Of a DNA stretch of 64,000 nucleotides, positions 1-25,739 are shown one piece after another. Source of the stretch: Acholoe squamosa. Lineage: Eukaryota; Annelida; Polychaeta; Phyllodocida; Polynoidae. The position numbers and the translations under genes are program-made. Each line of letters starts with the position of its first letter. The first letter of the stretch is position 1. The DNA is taken from assembly GCA_949317995.1 (NCBI GenBank), contig OX439050.1, forward strand, positions 48,857,777 to 48,921,776, written 5' to 3'. A model generated the notes under the pieces. That model made no database searches. It worked only from the letters and a program-made list of their open reading frames with translations, and was not told the DNA's origin.

Positions 1-111
1 CAAAAGTCATGATATACAGTAGTTCAAAGGTAAAGCAAAATTTTAATGTTGTTCTTCTTGGATATGAATAATCTAACAAATAATGACAACCATTAAATGA
101 GTATCTATCAT

Positions 112-117
112 TTTATT
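112..117 (-). terminator. poly(A) signal of gene 1
   Basis: AATAAA on the minus strand about 67 nt past the TAG stop at 184-186. The last coding exon (184-206) follows a pyrimidine-rich acceptor and adds only the tail GLLERYV, so a short 3' UTR is expected. Confidence 0.7.
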
Positions 118-183
118 ACATCCAAGAAATCAAATGACAGTTTCGACCACAGGGAATCATTGTTGAAGATGTAATTTCCTTGT

Positions 184-6768
<6,585 letters not shown>

Positions 6769-7244
6769 GCTTAAAGTTGAGTCCTGAAAAAGAGCACTCG
6801 GATTAGTGGTGTCAGAAAGGAATTTATATGTAATTTATGTAATAACTTGCCTGCCATGAAAAGGATAGAGTATAATATGACTCAAAGCAATATTGGTAAC
6901 AAAACAGGGACATGGTAACTATTGTTGGTGAAAGCGGCATAGCTTCAACAGTCCTTAACCCCTTGACGATGGCCAGCATAATGCAAAAAAGGTTCCTTGG
7001 TCATTGGTTGTCAATAGCACCTTTACTTTATGACAAATATGCAGAATTATACCAAAGCCCCCGAAATTGATGAGTAGGAATATAGCAGAGATATTCTGTG
7101 CAATTATCTTAGACAAGCTTCGATTAAATCCCTGTATGGGCTGGTGAAGAGAAGCATAGCTAAGGATCTCTACTTATGGCAATGAATTCAGAATGCTCCC
7201 TTTTCAATACTTGTTTCGAGCTATGATACTAGTAAAGTTCTCAC

Positions 7245-7321
7245 CTGCTGGGCCTGCAGGTCACAACTCCTCTGAGATGTTTCCCAGTCTGTCTTCTTAC
7301 CTGTCCTACTGCTGCTTATAT
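7245..7321 (-). promoter_or_regulatory. TATA box and 5' noncoding exon of gene 1
   Basis: Minus-strand ATATAAG at 7315-7321 is followed by a GACAGACTGGGAAA block and a donor CAG|GTGAG ending the exon at 7245. The matching acceptor (TTTTTCAG) precedes the second UTR piece at 6769-6783, 15 nt before the ATG. Genes 2, 3 and 4 have the same TATA, CAGACAG block and donor arrangement, which supports a shared promoter type and a noncoding first exon. The transcription start is inferred, not seen. Confidence 0.6.
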
Positions 7322-8090
7322 CTGGATAACAAGGTGAGATCAACCTGGGCACCAACAGGTGTAGGCATACCTTGATAACCATGGTACAGCTGATAACCTT
7401 GTGTAACCCGACCAATATCTTGGCTTCATTTGGACATAGCCTGGCTCTTCAACCCATAGCTTGGCTCTATAATTGGCCATGGCCTCTAGATCTTCAAGGC
7501 CAGCAGAATGCTTAATTGCATTAACCTTTTTACCCTTTCATTTTTCATGGCAGCTAGTGCCAACAAGCAGGCCCAATTATGCCGGTGGTGCAGCAATACA
7601 TTATGGATGAGTTATTTACAGGTTTCATATTAGAACCAGACAAGAAATGCATGAGGAGTTTTAGGATGCCAGCTATCAAGGGGAAATTGAGTAGATTAAG
7701 ATGAGGTGATCTCGGTAACCCAGACAATACCTTAGGTAAGCATGCATGCTTATATAAAATTATTATGCAATGTAGCACAAGACCAGTGCCTGACTAGTTC
7801 GTGGACAGCTTTACAAGTTCATTAACTTCGATGTGTCTGCATCCATTCCCATAAGTGGCAGTCAAAACTTAATTTTTAGTGTATTTAACATTTGATTCAA
7901 TATCTATTCTTTTGCTAGCCCTTATCTCTATTGCTCAAAGTGGTTGAGCAGACACCACTGAGGAAACATATTCAATGAATCTTGGAGATTATTCTAAGCA
8001 ATCTTTGAATCCCTGTGAGATCCATAAAATAGTGTTATCAGCGTACAGTCATGCTTTGCGGGCACCAAAACAAGGGGCAATAGTCATTTA
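7322..8090. other. Spacer without recognised feature
   Basis: Upstream flank of gene 1. AT-rich, with only short frames on either strand and no repeat I could recognise. Confidence 0.5.
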
Positions 8091-8274
8091 GGCCCATTTT
8101 CCACCACCCGATATGGACCCTCTATCGGCCGATAGACCCTTACTTGACACTGTTGTCGGCCAACAGAGGCCATGCTCCACCATTGAGCCCTATGTCAGTC
8201 CTGTCGGCCGAGGTGGTAGTTTGATGCAGTGGTCGGCCGCTATTGGGACCACATCGGGTGGTGGAAAACGGCCC
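8091..8274. mobile_element. MITE with TTA target duplication (PIF/Harbinger-like)
   Basis: A 184-bp element flanked by TTA on both sides (8088-8090 and 8275-8277). Its ends are long imperfect inverted repeats: GGCCCATTTTCCACCACCCG at the left and the complement of GGTGGAAAACGGCCC at the right. The interior carries several TCGGCCGA-type palindromes. TTA duplication with G-rich ends is the known signature of PIF/Harbinger elements; no transposase is present. Confidence 0.7.
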
Positions 8275-8277
8275 TTA

Positions 8278-10157
8278 GGGCCTAAACCCATTACCCGATT
8301 TTGCAATAATTGGCCACTCTATCAGATGAATATAGCATAAAAATCATGGATATCACTCAGTTTGAACCAAATGAGTGGTGAAATCAAGGAATATGCACAC
8401 CAATTCTGTGGCCGATGGTGCAACAGACGCCCGATTTTGTTGATTATTTAATCTGCATTCCCGATTTTAAAACATCAAACCTGTTTGATATTTTAGGTAG
8501 ACATTCAAGCTATTTTTGTGAAACATCTTATCATTAAACAAATGAAAACCTGGCTCCATGTGCACTTCTAATGTGTGTCATATCTGAATCGGCCGATTAG
8601 TAAACTAGCTGGCAGGAAAACACTATTTTATTCAACAGAAAGCCCCTTATTACCCGATTATGAAACCGATTTTGAATTGATTTCTACCTGATTTGTATGA
8701 TGCACTAGTTTCACAGTCGTTTAATGGGTTTTGACCCTTACATATAGCAGTTTCCCAAGGAATGAACCCTCCACCGCAGACCACCCTCCTTATCACGAAT
8801 TGAAGAATATCTACAATTGTCTTATGTGAGAGGCAAGTGAAATATTGTCCCAACCAACTGTGGTTCTGTCCCTTAACTCCCTATTATCATGCAGTTGCGA
8901 AAAAGGAAACAGACAGATTTGGCAAGTGTGCCCTCCCCCTCACATTCTTTTATACAACCAAAAGAGCAGAGTGATAACCAAGAACATACAAAATCAGAGC
9001 TGATTTTGGCATTCAACTGGTTTTATAGCAGGCGAGGCTATCACACAATGAAAGAGCACTAAGATGTAAATGCAGTTTCTGCATTAGACATTTGGTATTA
9101 TGGTAGCTAGCTTTATTTAGGGTTAAAAGAGGAAGCACATCCTAGTTGCTTCTACTTTAATACAGAAGTCAGCATGTTTCTCTAATGCTTGTTCATAATG
9201 ACACATTCAAGTGTTGGCTGTTGATTAAGGGACACAAATATGCTGTATATACCCATATTTGGCTCATTGTGGCTATATTGGAGTTTTCAGAAAATTTGAA
9301 ATTGTGGGTACTTTGGACTTGTTGATATTTTTTTTATTCTTTGCATGAAGTATATTTTAGTGAGCTCTAGAGTGATTGGAGGCCTGAAAAAGGTCATAAA
9401 ACAATCAAAATGAAAAAGTTTAATGTTTTCCCACTTTTCAAATTTGGAGGGTTGTCTTGGGAATTAGAATGCCAAAAATCAAATACAAAACCCCAGATTC
9501 TGGTTTTTCGCGATGAGTAGCATCTTTTGAACGTATACTCGAAAATTAAAAATTGGTCTAACGTTTCCTTCCTACCATAGAATTAGTGTCATGTAATAAG
9601 TGTTCATGAATATTTATGGTTGACTCTTTGGCTTGCTCAAACGCTGGAGAGAACAACACAAACACCAAGGGTGTTGGTTGGACAAAATGGACACAAATGT
9701 GAACGTCTATTCCGAAGAATACAACAATCATTAATTTTGGACCAGAAGATCAATAACTAGTCTCTAGATGGTGTCTAGTCTTCTAGCCTTTTGGGGCAGG
9801 GGCGGATTCAAGGAGGGTGGGCGGACGTGGCGGACCCCCCCCCCCCTTTTTGGGGCAGCAAGCTACACTTAATAATAGCTGAAGTTGCAGCACTGTACAT
9901 GCAACACTTACTAATAACTTAATAAGTGCTACTGTGAAATTTGGCAAAATGTTGATCCTAACCAGGAGGTTGCATGAGTGGCTAGTAAACATTGCGGTGA
10001 AACTAGTCACTCATGCAACGTTTATTAGCTAGTGCAGACTTGTACTGTGCCCACTGGAAATTCAGTGAGTTCTTCGCTACATGCAAGTTTTTAGGGTTTT
10101 TATATTGGACTATTATTAAGGATTCTACAGCTTAAAACATAAAAGAAAGATTACATT
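8278..10157. other. Spacer with scattered CCCGATT words and a poly-C tract
   Basis: No gene seen. CCCGATT or a close variant occurs about five times between 8290 and 8690, and the same word lies in the inverted repeat of the element at 8091-8274, so a larger eroded relative may extend here. Near 9783-9850 a GGGGCGGATTC block leads into a run of C, a low-complexity end typical of degraded dispersed repeats. The rest is AT-rich without recognisable content. Confidence 0.4.
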
Positions 10158-10276
10158 GGGCAGGATACACACTGGGGGCGTGAATAAAGACAGTGCATGG
10201 TACTGGGGGCGTGGGCAGGGCATAGAACATGATACTGGGGGCGTTGACAGAGTGTGGTACATGATACTGAGGGCTG
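10158..10276. repeat. Degenerate tandem repeat around ACTGGGGGCGT
   Basis: Four imperfect units of roughly 35-45 bp, each with a word like CATGATACTGGGGGCGTG. A small minisatellite in the gene 1 to gene 2 spacer. Confidence 0.6.
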
Positions 10277-11299
10277 AGCTCTGTATGCAAACCACTCGAG
10301 TTATTTTTTTCAGTTTTTTTTAACATCCACAACAGGATCCAGTTCCAGTGAGATCTCATTTATCATCTATGTGGGGGTTAGTAAAAAAAGAATTTAAACA
10401 GGGAACCAGACATCCTTAAAATCCACCAGAATGTATACATTGGGTCTCTAGATTTGCAAAATTTCCCAATCCTGGGGGCAAACCCCCAGACCTCCCTAAA
10501 CTTACACAGTCCAACCTCCTTTTCAAACAGAAGAGTAGTATTTACAGGCTTAGTTTTATGTACCCTGGCCATGCCCCGAGTATCATGTTTGCAGTGTCTT
10601 CCCTGACTGTCCAATTGTCATAATTCCCTTGTATGACTGCAATGTAGTGCATAATGTCCTGGCAAGATCTTTTCACTGATGTCACATCATGTAGCATGTC
10701 AGTATCTATACAATACTATTGTAGCCCAATGATAAATGTATCCATTACTGAATTTCACTATCAAGTAGTGCTATAATATCTTCATGGTGAATGATGGTAG
10801 ACAATCATTTGAAGTGTCTATACTAACATTTTCATGGTATAACAAGATGCTGAAGGCATCGCATGTCTTCTCCAATTCAGATTTCTCTCATCTTAGGCCA
10901 TAATAAAAGTAGCTATTGCCGAAATTCACTGTCTTTACCTAACATCAGTGACTATCCAAATGTTAAAGGGTACAAGCAATTTATTAAAAGTGCCTCCATT
11001 ATAATTATGGGACATGCCGTAAAAAGATCAGTCGGCCGTCAGTTTTTTATATATACAAAAAGGACGGATAAGAGCAATGGTCACATGACCTCCCCGTAAT
11101 CACCTTGCTCAGAGGCGGTGATAAAGCTGTCACTGACAGCCAGTCAGGCCAGTGACGAAGTGTCCACATAGGTCCAATATAAATTATATACACATTGATA
11201 AAGTACAGTAGGTGTTTTCTGTATAGACCTATCTTATATCACCTTAAGGTGCAATAACTGAGATTTTCAAAAGATTTATTTTGGCTTTGCTGAGCTGCA
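10277..11299. other. Spacer without recognised feature
   Basis: No gene, splice-like exon series or clear repeat seen on either strand. Confidence 0.45.
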
Positions 11300-12410
11300 G
11301 AATGTGCCAATACATGTGGCCAGGTGAGGGAAAACATGCCTCCTGGGGGACAATGGCTTTTAAAATGAGATATCCTCAGCTAAAATATCCCCGGTAGTTT
11401 TGCTGTAATTGCTTGTCAAACATAGGTTTGTGTGTACAACTGAAAATGGGAAATAAGCTCTAAATGCATTATATCCTATTATATAACATGGTTATCGAGT
11501 TTAGGCACTGATTTCAGTTCCTAAAATGGATAATATGAGTTCTGATATTTCGGGATAAGGAATCCAAAATTGACAGCGGACCGGACATACCTTGACAACG
11601 AGTTGACATGAAAGTAAATCCTCCATTTTTTAAGCTTATGTACGAAATGTGACGACATGCTTTGGACATAACATAGTTGAAACCATATTCTACCTGCCTG
11701 TCGACTAGATTCCTTGATATTATGGCTGTATTTGATATAAAAAAAAAAGATTAATCTTTCGAAGCGAGCGACTGGCCGTGCGTGTTCGCCATTCTGTCAA
11801 TAGAACCTGTGGCACCGCCTGGAGTGTACAGGCTATAGACTGGCGCAGAGCTCTCTGTCTCAACGGTAGTAGGCCTACGAGAATGAGAGTTGCAGGAGGT
11901 CGCCAGCTTAACCATACATTAACATGAAACCAAGATGGCGCAGGGCCATCTCGTCGACTTGCAAAAGAAAACAATGGATTCTATCAATTTTAAAGGTAAA
12001 AACTTAGAATTAATGGTGGAAACCATGTTATATATGCAATATGTAATGATCAGACCTTTTTAGCTCTGTTTTCGGTTCTGGGTTCCTGAAGGAATTTCAA
12101 AAAATATTTGTGGCAAAAATTTTCAATTAGAATAGGGGAGTGGTTTTCATGGCAACCAGAAATTGCCTTATCTACCAATTTTCTATGTTTCCATGGCAAC
12201 CAACATTCAAAAACATTTTCAGTAGAGATGGAACAATTTTAAGCATACCACTGGCTACCTTATCAAAAATTGGCCTAAAGCCTTTTTTAGTATATTTGCC
12301 AGTGTTTTACCCATATACTGCCCCCTGGTGGCAAAAACCAGTACTAAAAATCCCCCCGGAGGTGTGTTCTCCCCCGTTGGGCCACACATTTCTTCCAGTG
12401 TAGTTAGAAT
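11300..12410. mobile_element. Dispersed repeat R1, long copy
   Basis: Two blocks of this stretch reappear in reverse orientation at 24118-24754: the GCATGCCTCCTGGGG-type block near 11325-11365, and the block from the TTTCATGGCAACCAGAAATT start (12145) to the CCCGGAGG end (12362). A middle part (11570-12050) is similar to 45340-45910. The shared order of blocks and about 25% divergence by eye indicate an old interspersed family without visible coding capacity. Confidence 0.6.
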
Positions 12411-12589
12411 TTCCCACACAAGGAGGTAGGTCAGTAAAGACCTGCCTTTACATCCACCCCGCAACCACAGCCTTATGAATGTGCCTGAAGCACAGCGTTG
12501 ACAGCAGCGTTAGTTGCTTCAAGGCACATGATGGCGCACTGATGACCTGCTTCAGGCCAGTGATGGTGGATAGCCTTATTTTGAGTCCA

Positions 12590-12800
12590 ATTAGGTCATG
12601 ATGTCACAGGTAGTGATGGCGTCCGCCCATCGGCCACTGGTGTGTATTATAATGGATTTTAAAAGATTTCTGCTGAATTAGGAACCAATATAACATACAC
12701 CAAGCTCTAATAGAATGCCGGGACCCTAAGGATACTGTTCCTACGCTGTCCATCAGTGGCTGATGTCCATCGGTCTGCTGCTTATTTTGATTTTGGTTTA
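12590..12800. repeat. Dispersed repeat R2
   Basis: Similar over about 200 bp to 26270-26470 and, through the segmental duplication, to 37250-37450. Shared words in the same order include GATGGCG or GATGGAGGCCGCC, CCAAGCTMTAATAGAA, CCCTAAGGAT and TCCATCAGTGGCTGATG. No coding signal. Confidence 0.6.
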
Positions 12801-13273
12801 AAGCACCTGACACCATCATCACTGCTGTGCTTCAGGCATGTTACAAAGTGATCGTAAGGGACACCACCATGAAAAGATGCAATATGTCTGCTTGCAAGCC
12901 TATGTAGAATAGATCCTCGTAGTATCGAGAAATCAGCTAAAGTCTGAGAAATACATGCAAAGAATATCTTGGACTCATTTACTTTTCTCCCATCAAAATA
13001 TATTTAGAAGGCTGGCCATTTAGTGGGGAAATTTGCATACTTGAATGCCCTGATTCTTTGCCCTTGAATAATCATTGAGAGGAACTGTGTGTCAATTTTC
13101 ATAGCTAAGTGAATTTTACTTTTTATTCTGATTGCATATCAAGACTATACAGAGGCTGTTAAGGACTCTTATTCCACGATTTCTGGGATTCTCAGTGCTT
13201 TTCCTGGATATCGCCATGCACATACCTGTCGATATTGCACACCCTGTAGGCTGTAACATCAATTTTGTAAGGT
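12801..13273. other. Spacer without recognised feature
   Basis: AT-rich, no gene or repeat recognised. Confidence 0.45.
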
Positions 13274-13333
13274 GTGCAGTTATCCATGGATAACCTGCAT
13301 GCCGTGCAGTTATCCATGGATAACCCGCACGCC
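13274..13333. repeat. 2 x 30-bp tandem repeat with palindromic core
   Basis: Two adjacent units beginning GTGCAGTTATCCATGGATAA, differing at two positions near their ends. The core TTATCCATGGATAA is a perfect palindrome. Confidence 0.85.
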
Positions 13334-13533
13334 TCTCATGTCCTTACATGTCATATGTTACATGTTAAAACCTGGCATTGCGCCACAGGGACTGACGAGA
13401 GAAGCTTGGTTAGAACCATGTTTCTATGATATAAAGCCACCCAGCAGTAGTGTAGTGTGAACGCGTCCAGCACCTTGACCCATAACCAGGCCAGTCGCGC
13501 ACAGTATCTAACCAACGGCTGCCAGGCGCTGAA

Positions 13534-13883
13534 GGAGGAGACGCGGCGGTCTAGTGGTTAGCGCATTGCACTCAGCCGTCAGAGGTATGCGGGTCGAGTC
13601 CCGGTCCGGGCGCGTCTCTTTTTTCGCCGTGTGCGCTATATCTGTCCGCTGCCGGGCGACAAGGTGTATGTACCGATCGTGTACAAACACTATGCTGACA
13701 GCTTCTGGTGGCATTCTAACCTTATTCTAACCTTATTCTAACCAATAGACCATCAGTACACACACCTCGGCGCCCGGCAGTGGACAGCTATAGCGCACAC
13801 GGCGAAAAAAAGCCGAGATGGGCGCTGTCGCTGTCCGCTGCCAGGCACTGAGGTGTATGTACCGATCGTGTACACACAATGGC
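13534..13883. mobile_element. tRNA-derived SINE with inverted second copy
   Basis: 13534-13617 is tRNA-like: a perfect 7-bp acceptor pair GAGACGC/GCGTCTC, an A-box-like GGTCTAGTGGTTAGCGC and a B-box-like GGGTCGAGTCCC that lacks one T of the canonical box, so a working tRNA gene is unlikely. It is followed by TTTTTT and a body (about 13618-13671) that recurs inverted at about 13754-13809 and, in part, directly at 13835-13883. Together this suggests tRNA-headed SINE copies joined head to head. Confidence 0.6.
13713..13742. repeat. 10-11-bp tandem repeat (TTCTAACCTTA)
   Basis: Three consecutive TTCTAACC units lie in the loop between the inverted SINE arms. Confidence 0.75.
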
Positions 13884-14295
13884 TGGCTTCGAGTCCCGGG
13901 GAAGGGGAACAATTTTTGTTTTCAACTTGAATTTATTGGTATTCTATTGGTTATCTATTGGTTTCGTGGAATAAAATAAGTAGTCAATGGATAATTCATG
14001 ACTTGTGTGTGTTAGCAATTGATTACTTGTTCACTATACGTACCATAGTTTACATCAAATTACATGCAGTATTTAGATATGTTGTACAAGTGTACACAGA
14101 TGCCTGCTATGCAGAATAATGGTTAGTTCATTGTGAAAAGGAATTCACGATACTGACAGCTCTGTACCTGGTGAATTGACTCCCTCATAATATATGAGAG
14201 TCTAGTGTTGTGACAGATATACCAAAATCTAAATGGGACAGTGCACAATTTAAGCAATTTGCATCCGCGTTTTCATGAAAAAAGTCTTGGTGAAA
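13884..14295. other. Spacer without recognised feature
   Basis: AT-rich, no gene recognised. Confidence 0.45.
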
Positions 14296-14424
14296 GGGGT
14301 GCATCCACGGCCGACGGATGGACCATCCGTTGGTTTTATCCGTGTTATTTATCATTGATTTCTATGGAGAAAATATGGATGAAGGGCGACGGATGGTCCA
14401 TCCACCGGCAATGGATGCAGCCCT
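14296..14424. mobile_element. MITE-like element, GGGYTGCATCC termini (copy 2)
   Basis: 129 bp with imperfect inverted ends: GGGGTGCATCCACGGCCGAC at the left, GGCAATGGATGCAGCCCT at the right. The inner arms GGATGGACCATCC and GGATGGTCCATCC make a long hairpin. Same family as 2964-3090. It lies about 170 bp past the end of gene 2. Confidence 0.75.
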
Positions 14425-14579
14425 AAGGTTTTGGTAATGGATGTTTTCGTTGAACGTATGCCATACATCGCTTTTTTTCCTTTTAAAGTGTAATTTTCAT
14501 GTTTTCCCATGACTTTATTGTCCTTAACCTTACATGACAATATCAAAACGACACACCACTAACGGTTCTGTAAACTAGT

Positions 14580-14599
14580 TTTATTAAACAGTTTTTATT
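14580..14599 (-). terminator. poly(A) signals of gene 2
   Basis: Two AATAAA hexamers on the minus strand, at 14594-14599 (4 nt past the stop) and 14580-14585. The nearer one almost abuts the stop, so the distal one may be used. Confidence 0.65.
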
Positions 14600-14603
14600 T
14601 TCT

Positions 14604-21511
<6,908 letters not shown>

Positions 21512-21725
21512 GTTGATAGCACTGCCCTGTAAAGAAGTCATTTAAAGATTAAATTATCAAATTGTAGCTGTAGTGATCTATTATTTCTCATTTTCATCAA
21601 TCTGTAGACTGCTATCAAGAAATACATTCACAGGTGAAAAAAATATGACATCGGTAGGATCATTTTGACTACACTCATGAATTTATTACATATAATTTCA
21701 TTGTCTAAGATACAATAATGTTTAC

Positions 21726-21829
21726 CTGTTGGGCCTTCCACTAGACACTAGGAGTGGAGCTTGCTAGGGCTCCTTCTTGGGACCTTTCCCCGTCTGTCTG
21801 CGACCCTGTAAAAGACGGTCACTTATATG
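21726..21829 (-). promoter_or_regulatory. TATA box and 5' noncoding exon of gene 2
   Basis: Minus-strand CATATAAG at 21822-21829. Downstream is GCAGACAGACGGGGAAA, matching the block in genes 1, 3 and 4, and a donor CAACAG|GTAAAC closes the noncoding exon at 21726. The acceptor TTTACAG joins it to 21512-21526, directly before the ATG. Confidence 0.62.
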
Positions 21830-21919
21830 GGGATGTTGACATGTTGGTCCAATCTCATGATTTTGGCCTACATTCAGGTATACAACTTGGATCATGGGCT
21901 TTGTAATGTGACTGTGTTA

Positions 21920-22226
21920 GAGAGTGGTTATTATTAATTAGCGGGGTGATGAGTTTTTGTGCAGATGCGCCAAATTTTATTATGCCCCCCTACAATGGCG
22001 TTCAAAATTAGTTGTTGCCCCCCTGATGCCAGACATGGGGAAAAATTTTGCACCACTCTTTGATCTATAGTAGCATGCGGGATGTTTTGCCAAAAAGAGG
22101 CTAAATATTTTTAGCCCCCTCCCCGGAGGGGTCTGAATTTTTAAGCCCCCCCCCTCAGGAGGGGTCTGATATTTTTACACCTCCTCAAACCCACCTCCCC
22201 CCCGGTGATAAATAATGACCACTCCC
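21920..22226. mobile_element. MITE with TTA target duplication (PIF/Harbinger-like)
   Basis: 307 bp flanked by TTA (21917-21919, 22227-22229). Ends GAGAGTGGTTATTATTAATT and, inverted, ATAAATAATGACCACTCCC. The interior has G/C homopolymer blocks (GGAGGGGTCTGA, CCCCCC) repeated in both orientations. A single end of the same type occurs at 47503. Confidence 0.75.
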
Positions 22227-24117
22227 TTATTCAACCTCATGAGAATCACCCCCTATCGAGTGATATTGTAGAGTGACACAATAATGCTGGTAGAGTTATG
22301 TATACACTTTGGGCTGAATATGTGAGAATCGAACACATTCTTATGAGACATAATATAAACAAGAAAATATACATTGGTAATGAACCCACAGTAATATGAT
22401 AATCAAAAGGACAAAGTATGTCCCCAAAATGGGTCGTTGCATCATATATAAGCGTATTAGTAGTGGTGATGTGAAAAACACCTAGCCTGACAGCTGTTAC
22501 AAAGATAGCAGAATTGGTTATGCAAAAAACCCACCAAGTCTTTTTAAGATTCGTATAATGTACAATGCATGCCAGTCCGTCACCAGTCTGTAATATCCCC
22601 TCCTCATCGGCTTTTCTTTCCTTCTTCAAAACTTCCGAATTAAATCCTTTTCAGATCAGGTTATCTCTGAAGGTTGGTTGAAAATCAAGCTATCATTATT
22701 TGAACTGGAGGTTGATTCATAAAAACTCACGATATCAGCATTAGAAGACCTCAGAATTATGATTTTCTTCAATACTGATAATTATTCTTGGAAGTATTGG
22801 AATTATAACCTTTTTAGCATACTCTTTCATATGAAATAATAATTGTATCTAATGAATATTCCTTAGGGCTTGAAAGGTTGTAAGAAAGGTGAATCTTCTT
22901 GATATTATTTTCAGAAATATCTTTTTAGAAGGGTTGTTTCTTAATCCATCTTTTACTTCTAGAAAGGTCGTCAGTTTTTATGATTCACCCTGCAGGTCAA
23001 TGTCTTTATAAAACAACACAATTTAATTCAGCAGATGAGGGGACAGGGTCCTCTGAGGGAAAATGTAACATTTAAAATCAAAGTTAGCATATTTAATATG
23101 AGATACAGCCCTTGTAGTCCCTTTGGTCATGGAGATATGGTTTCCTGAATACGGAATGGCATTTAACCATACCAATACAGCCAATATGCTCTATCATTCA
23201 TTGTCTTTTCTATGAGAACGCTTATTTAAGCTTTGCTTTGGATTTAGAATATTCCACTTACATAACAAATACACATAAATTGTGGGGAAATAGAATGAAA
23301 GAGATCACCAGCTTCTTCTGCGTAAAAAAAGAACTTGTCTATTTTTCACATTTCCAGCCTAGCACCTATAGCTGCCAGACCCAGGAAGACCTTGAACTTA
23401 TCCTCATTTGCCCATAATTTTTGTCTTTTCACAAAACATGAAATCACAACACACTTTAAATTTTAAGAAATTACTGCCTGATTGGGCAATATCTAGTGGG
23501 GGAGGGAATTCCTCGCATTTCAATGTAAAATGATAAAAATTATTGCTGCAACATGTAAAGAATAATCACGTTTTATAGGCACTTTAGAAGACTTGCATAC
23601 CAAATGCCAGTTCTAACCATATATCTGTGGGTTTTTTTTTATTCTCTTTTCTTCTGCTTAATCTCAACATTCAGTTTATGGGAGTTTTATGTTTTGATTT
23701 GCCCAAATTCAACCACTAAAGCTGGATCAGGTCTAATGTTGCTCTCTCAATTGATACGCTTCATAGACCAGAATGCCCAGCGCTGAGACCATTGTTTCCT
23801 CCGTCATTCGGGTATCCACTTATTTTATTGCCACTTGGAAAGAAACAGACCATTTCCTATGCACTTCAAAGCTACTCCCTGCAATACTGTAAGCAAGTAT
23901 ACTATGGCCTGTAATACATTGAAGGAAGCTATGAATTAATACAGGCACGTCCGAGGTTAAAGGATGGTTTGAGGAGTAGGGATATCTGGCCAACAATCTG
24001 CATTTTTATTTTGAAAATGATGGCCCATAGGTTAAAGCAAGGAACTGCATATCTGACAAGCCTCCCCGCGGAGTATCTATCTGCTTATTTCAAAGTTGCT
24101 AACAGTATAAATAATAA

Positions 24118-24754
24118 TAAAATGTGGCCCATCTGGAGAAAACGTGCATCCGGGGGGATTTTTAGTTTGGCATTTGGCCACCAGGGGGCAGTGTATGAGT
24201 AAAACTCTGAAAAGTATACCAACAAATGGCTTAGATCAATTTCTGATGGGGAATTCAGCTGTATGCTCAGAATTATTCCATTTCTACTGAAAACATTCCA
24301 TTTATGTAATGCAAAAGAGACATCCGTTGCCATGGAAACATAGATAATTGGCATACATAGCAATTTCTGGTTGTCATGGAAACCACTCCATTATTCTAAA
24401 TGGGAATATTTGCCATAAATGTGTTGGATATTTACACAATGAACTCATAACCGAAAAACAGACCCAGAAAATTCCCTCTAGATATGACCAATTTTATGAT
24501 AAAAATCACATTTCTTTCTTTAGTTTCCCACAAAACTGTATTATTTTGCATTATCACTATTTAAGCTAGGATATAATGTATTTAGAGCTTATTTGCATTT
24601 TGCAGTTACTCACACCGACCCAAGTTTGGCAAGCAATTACAGAAGTACTACCTGGAATATTTTAGCTCTTGATGTCCCATTTTAAAGCACATTACTTCAA
24701 CTTTTAAAAGCCATTTCCCCCTTGGATGCAGGTTTTCCCCCATCTAGTCACATA
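24118..24754. mobile_element. R1-family segment present only in unit A
   Basis: Reverse-complement relative of blocks in 11300-12410. Unit B runs straight from AAATAATAAT to GTTGTTATGAATT at this place (near 35910). It is either an insertion after the duplication or a clean loss in B. Confidence 0.65.
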
Positions 24755-25420
24755 TGTTGTTATTAATTAAAATGAGAAATGCAAAGGTTTTGTAGCATAG
24801 AATCATCAGGGGCCTTGCAACATATTTTGATGGATATTCGCCACGCCACAAGATTGTATGGTCAAAATGATAATTGATATGATTACTATCTTTACATTAT
24901 GATAATCTAAGTTACTATGGTTACTATGATGCTCAATATTCAAAATGGATAGATAATGTAAACATTGAATAAATTTACAGAGACAGGCAGTTAACATGAA
25001 TATCATGGCTTTATTTCAAGCAGTATTGGCTTCAATGAAAATGTGAATCCTAGGATTTACAGTCATCAGGGGCTCTGGATAGGGGTACCCCATGTCATAA
25101 TTTTTTCAATCTTTAGGAAATGCTCTAGTCACATGTCACTTAAATCCTCATGTCTCATGTCATCTCTAAGAACCAATCATGTCTCTTGTCAAATTTAAGA
25201 AAGCGTGCATCTATGTCATGTCACTATTTCCTTTGCCTCATATCACTATTAAAGGCCCATTTCACATGGCAATATCACGAAATGGCCATGTTACCATATC
25301 GAATTTATTGGTCCAGACCCATTCATTAGTGTGCCTCAGTACCTGTTGATCAGAACCGGAGTACCAAATCACAGAAGCTGGACCCAAGGGGTCACAAAAT
25401 TGCTGGGAGTACACCCACTC

Positions 25421-25739
25421 CTATCCCACTGAACAGGACTTGAGTTGGGAACATTCAAAACTTGGGCAAGGAGAACATGATTTTCCCTGGAAATTTGGAC
25501 ATGCCATATGCTCTTATACTCGGGCAAAAAACATGACCAGTTCCTTGGAATATCCCAAGTCTTTCCCAAGAAATTCCTTTGAAATTCCCGAGATCTAGAC
25601 TCGGGAATTTTCTTTAGTGTAATATGTTAGAGCGTGTCCAAATTTCCGGGGAAAATCACGATCTCTATTCTTGTTGTATTCACGAGTCGGGACTCGTGAA
25701 ATTCCTGAGTAATTCTCGAGATCTTGTTCAGTGGGATAG
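25421..25739. mobile_element. MITE with CTATCCCACTGAACA termini
   Basis: 319 bp bounded by CTATCCCACTGAACA and its exact complement TGTTCAGTGGGATAG. The arms continue into the interior as a long imperfect hairpin (GGACATGCC, ACTCGGG and ATTCCCGAG words). The unit B copy starts at 36574 and has lost its right half. Confidence 0.8.

Noticed and set aside
13534-13617. Possible functional tRNA gene
   Set aside because: The acceptor stem pairs well, but the B box lacks a base and the anticodon arm does not fold properly; kept as a SINE head.
22246-22629. 127-residue frame on the minus strand
   Set aside because: No family resemblance and no splice or promoter support; it lies between a MITE and the duplication edge.
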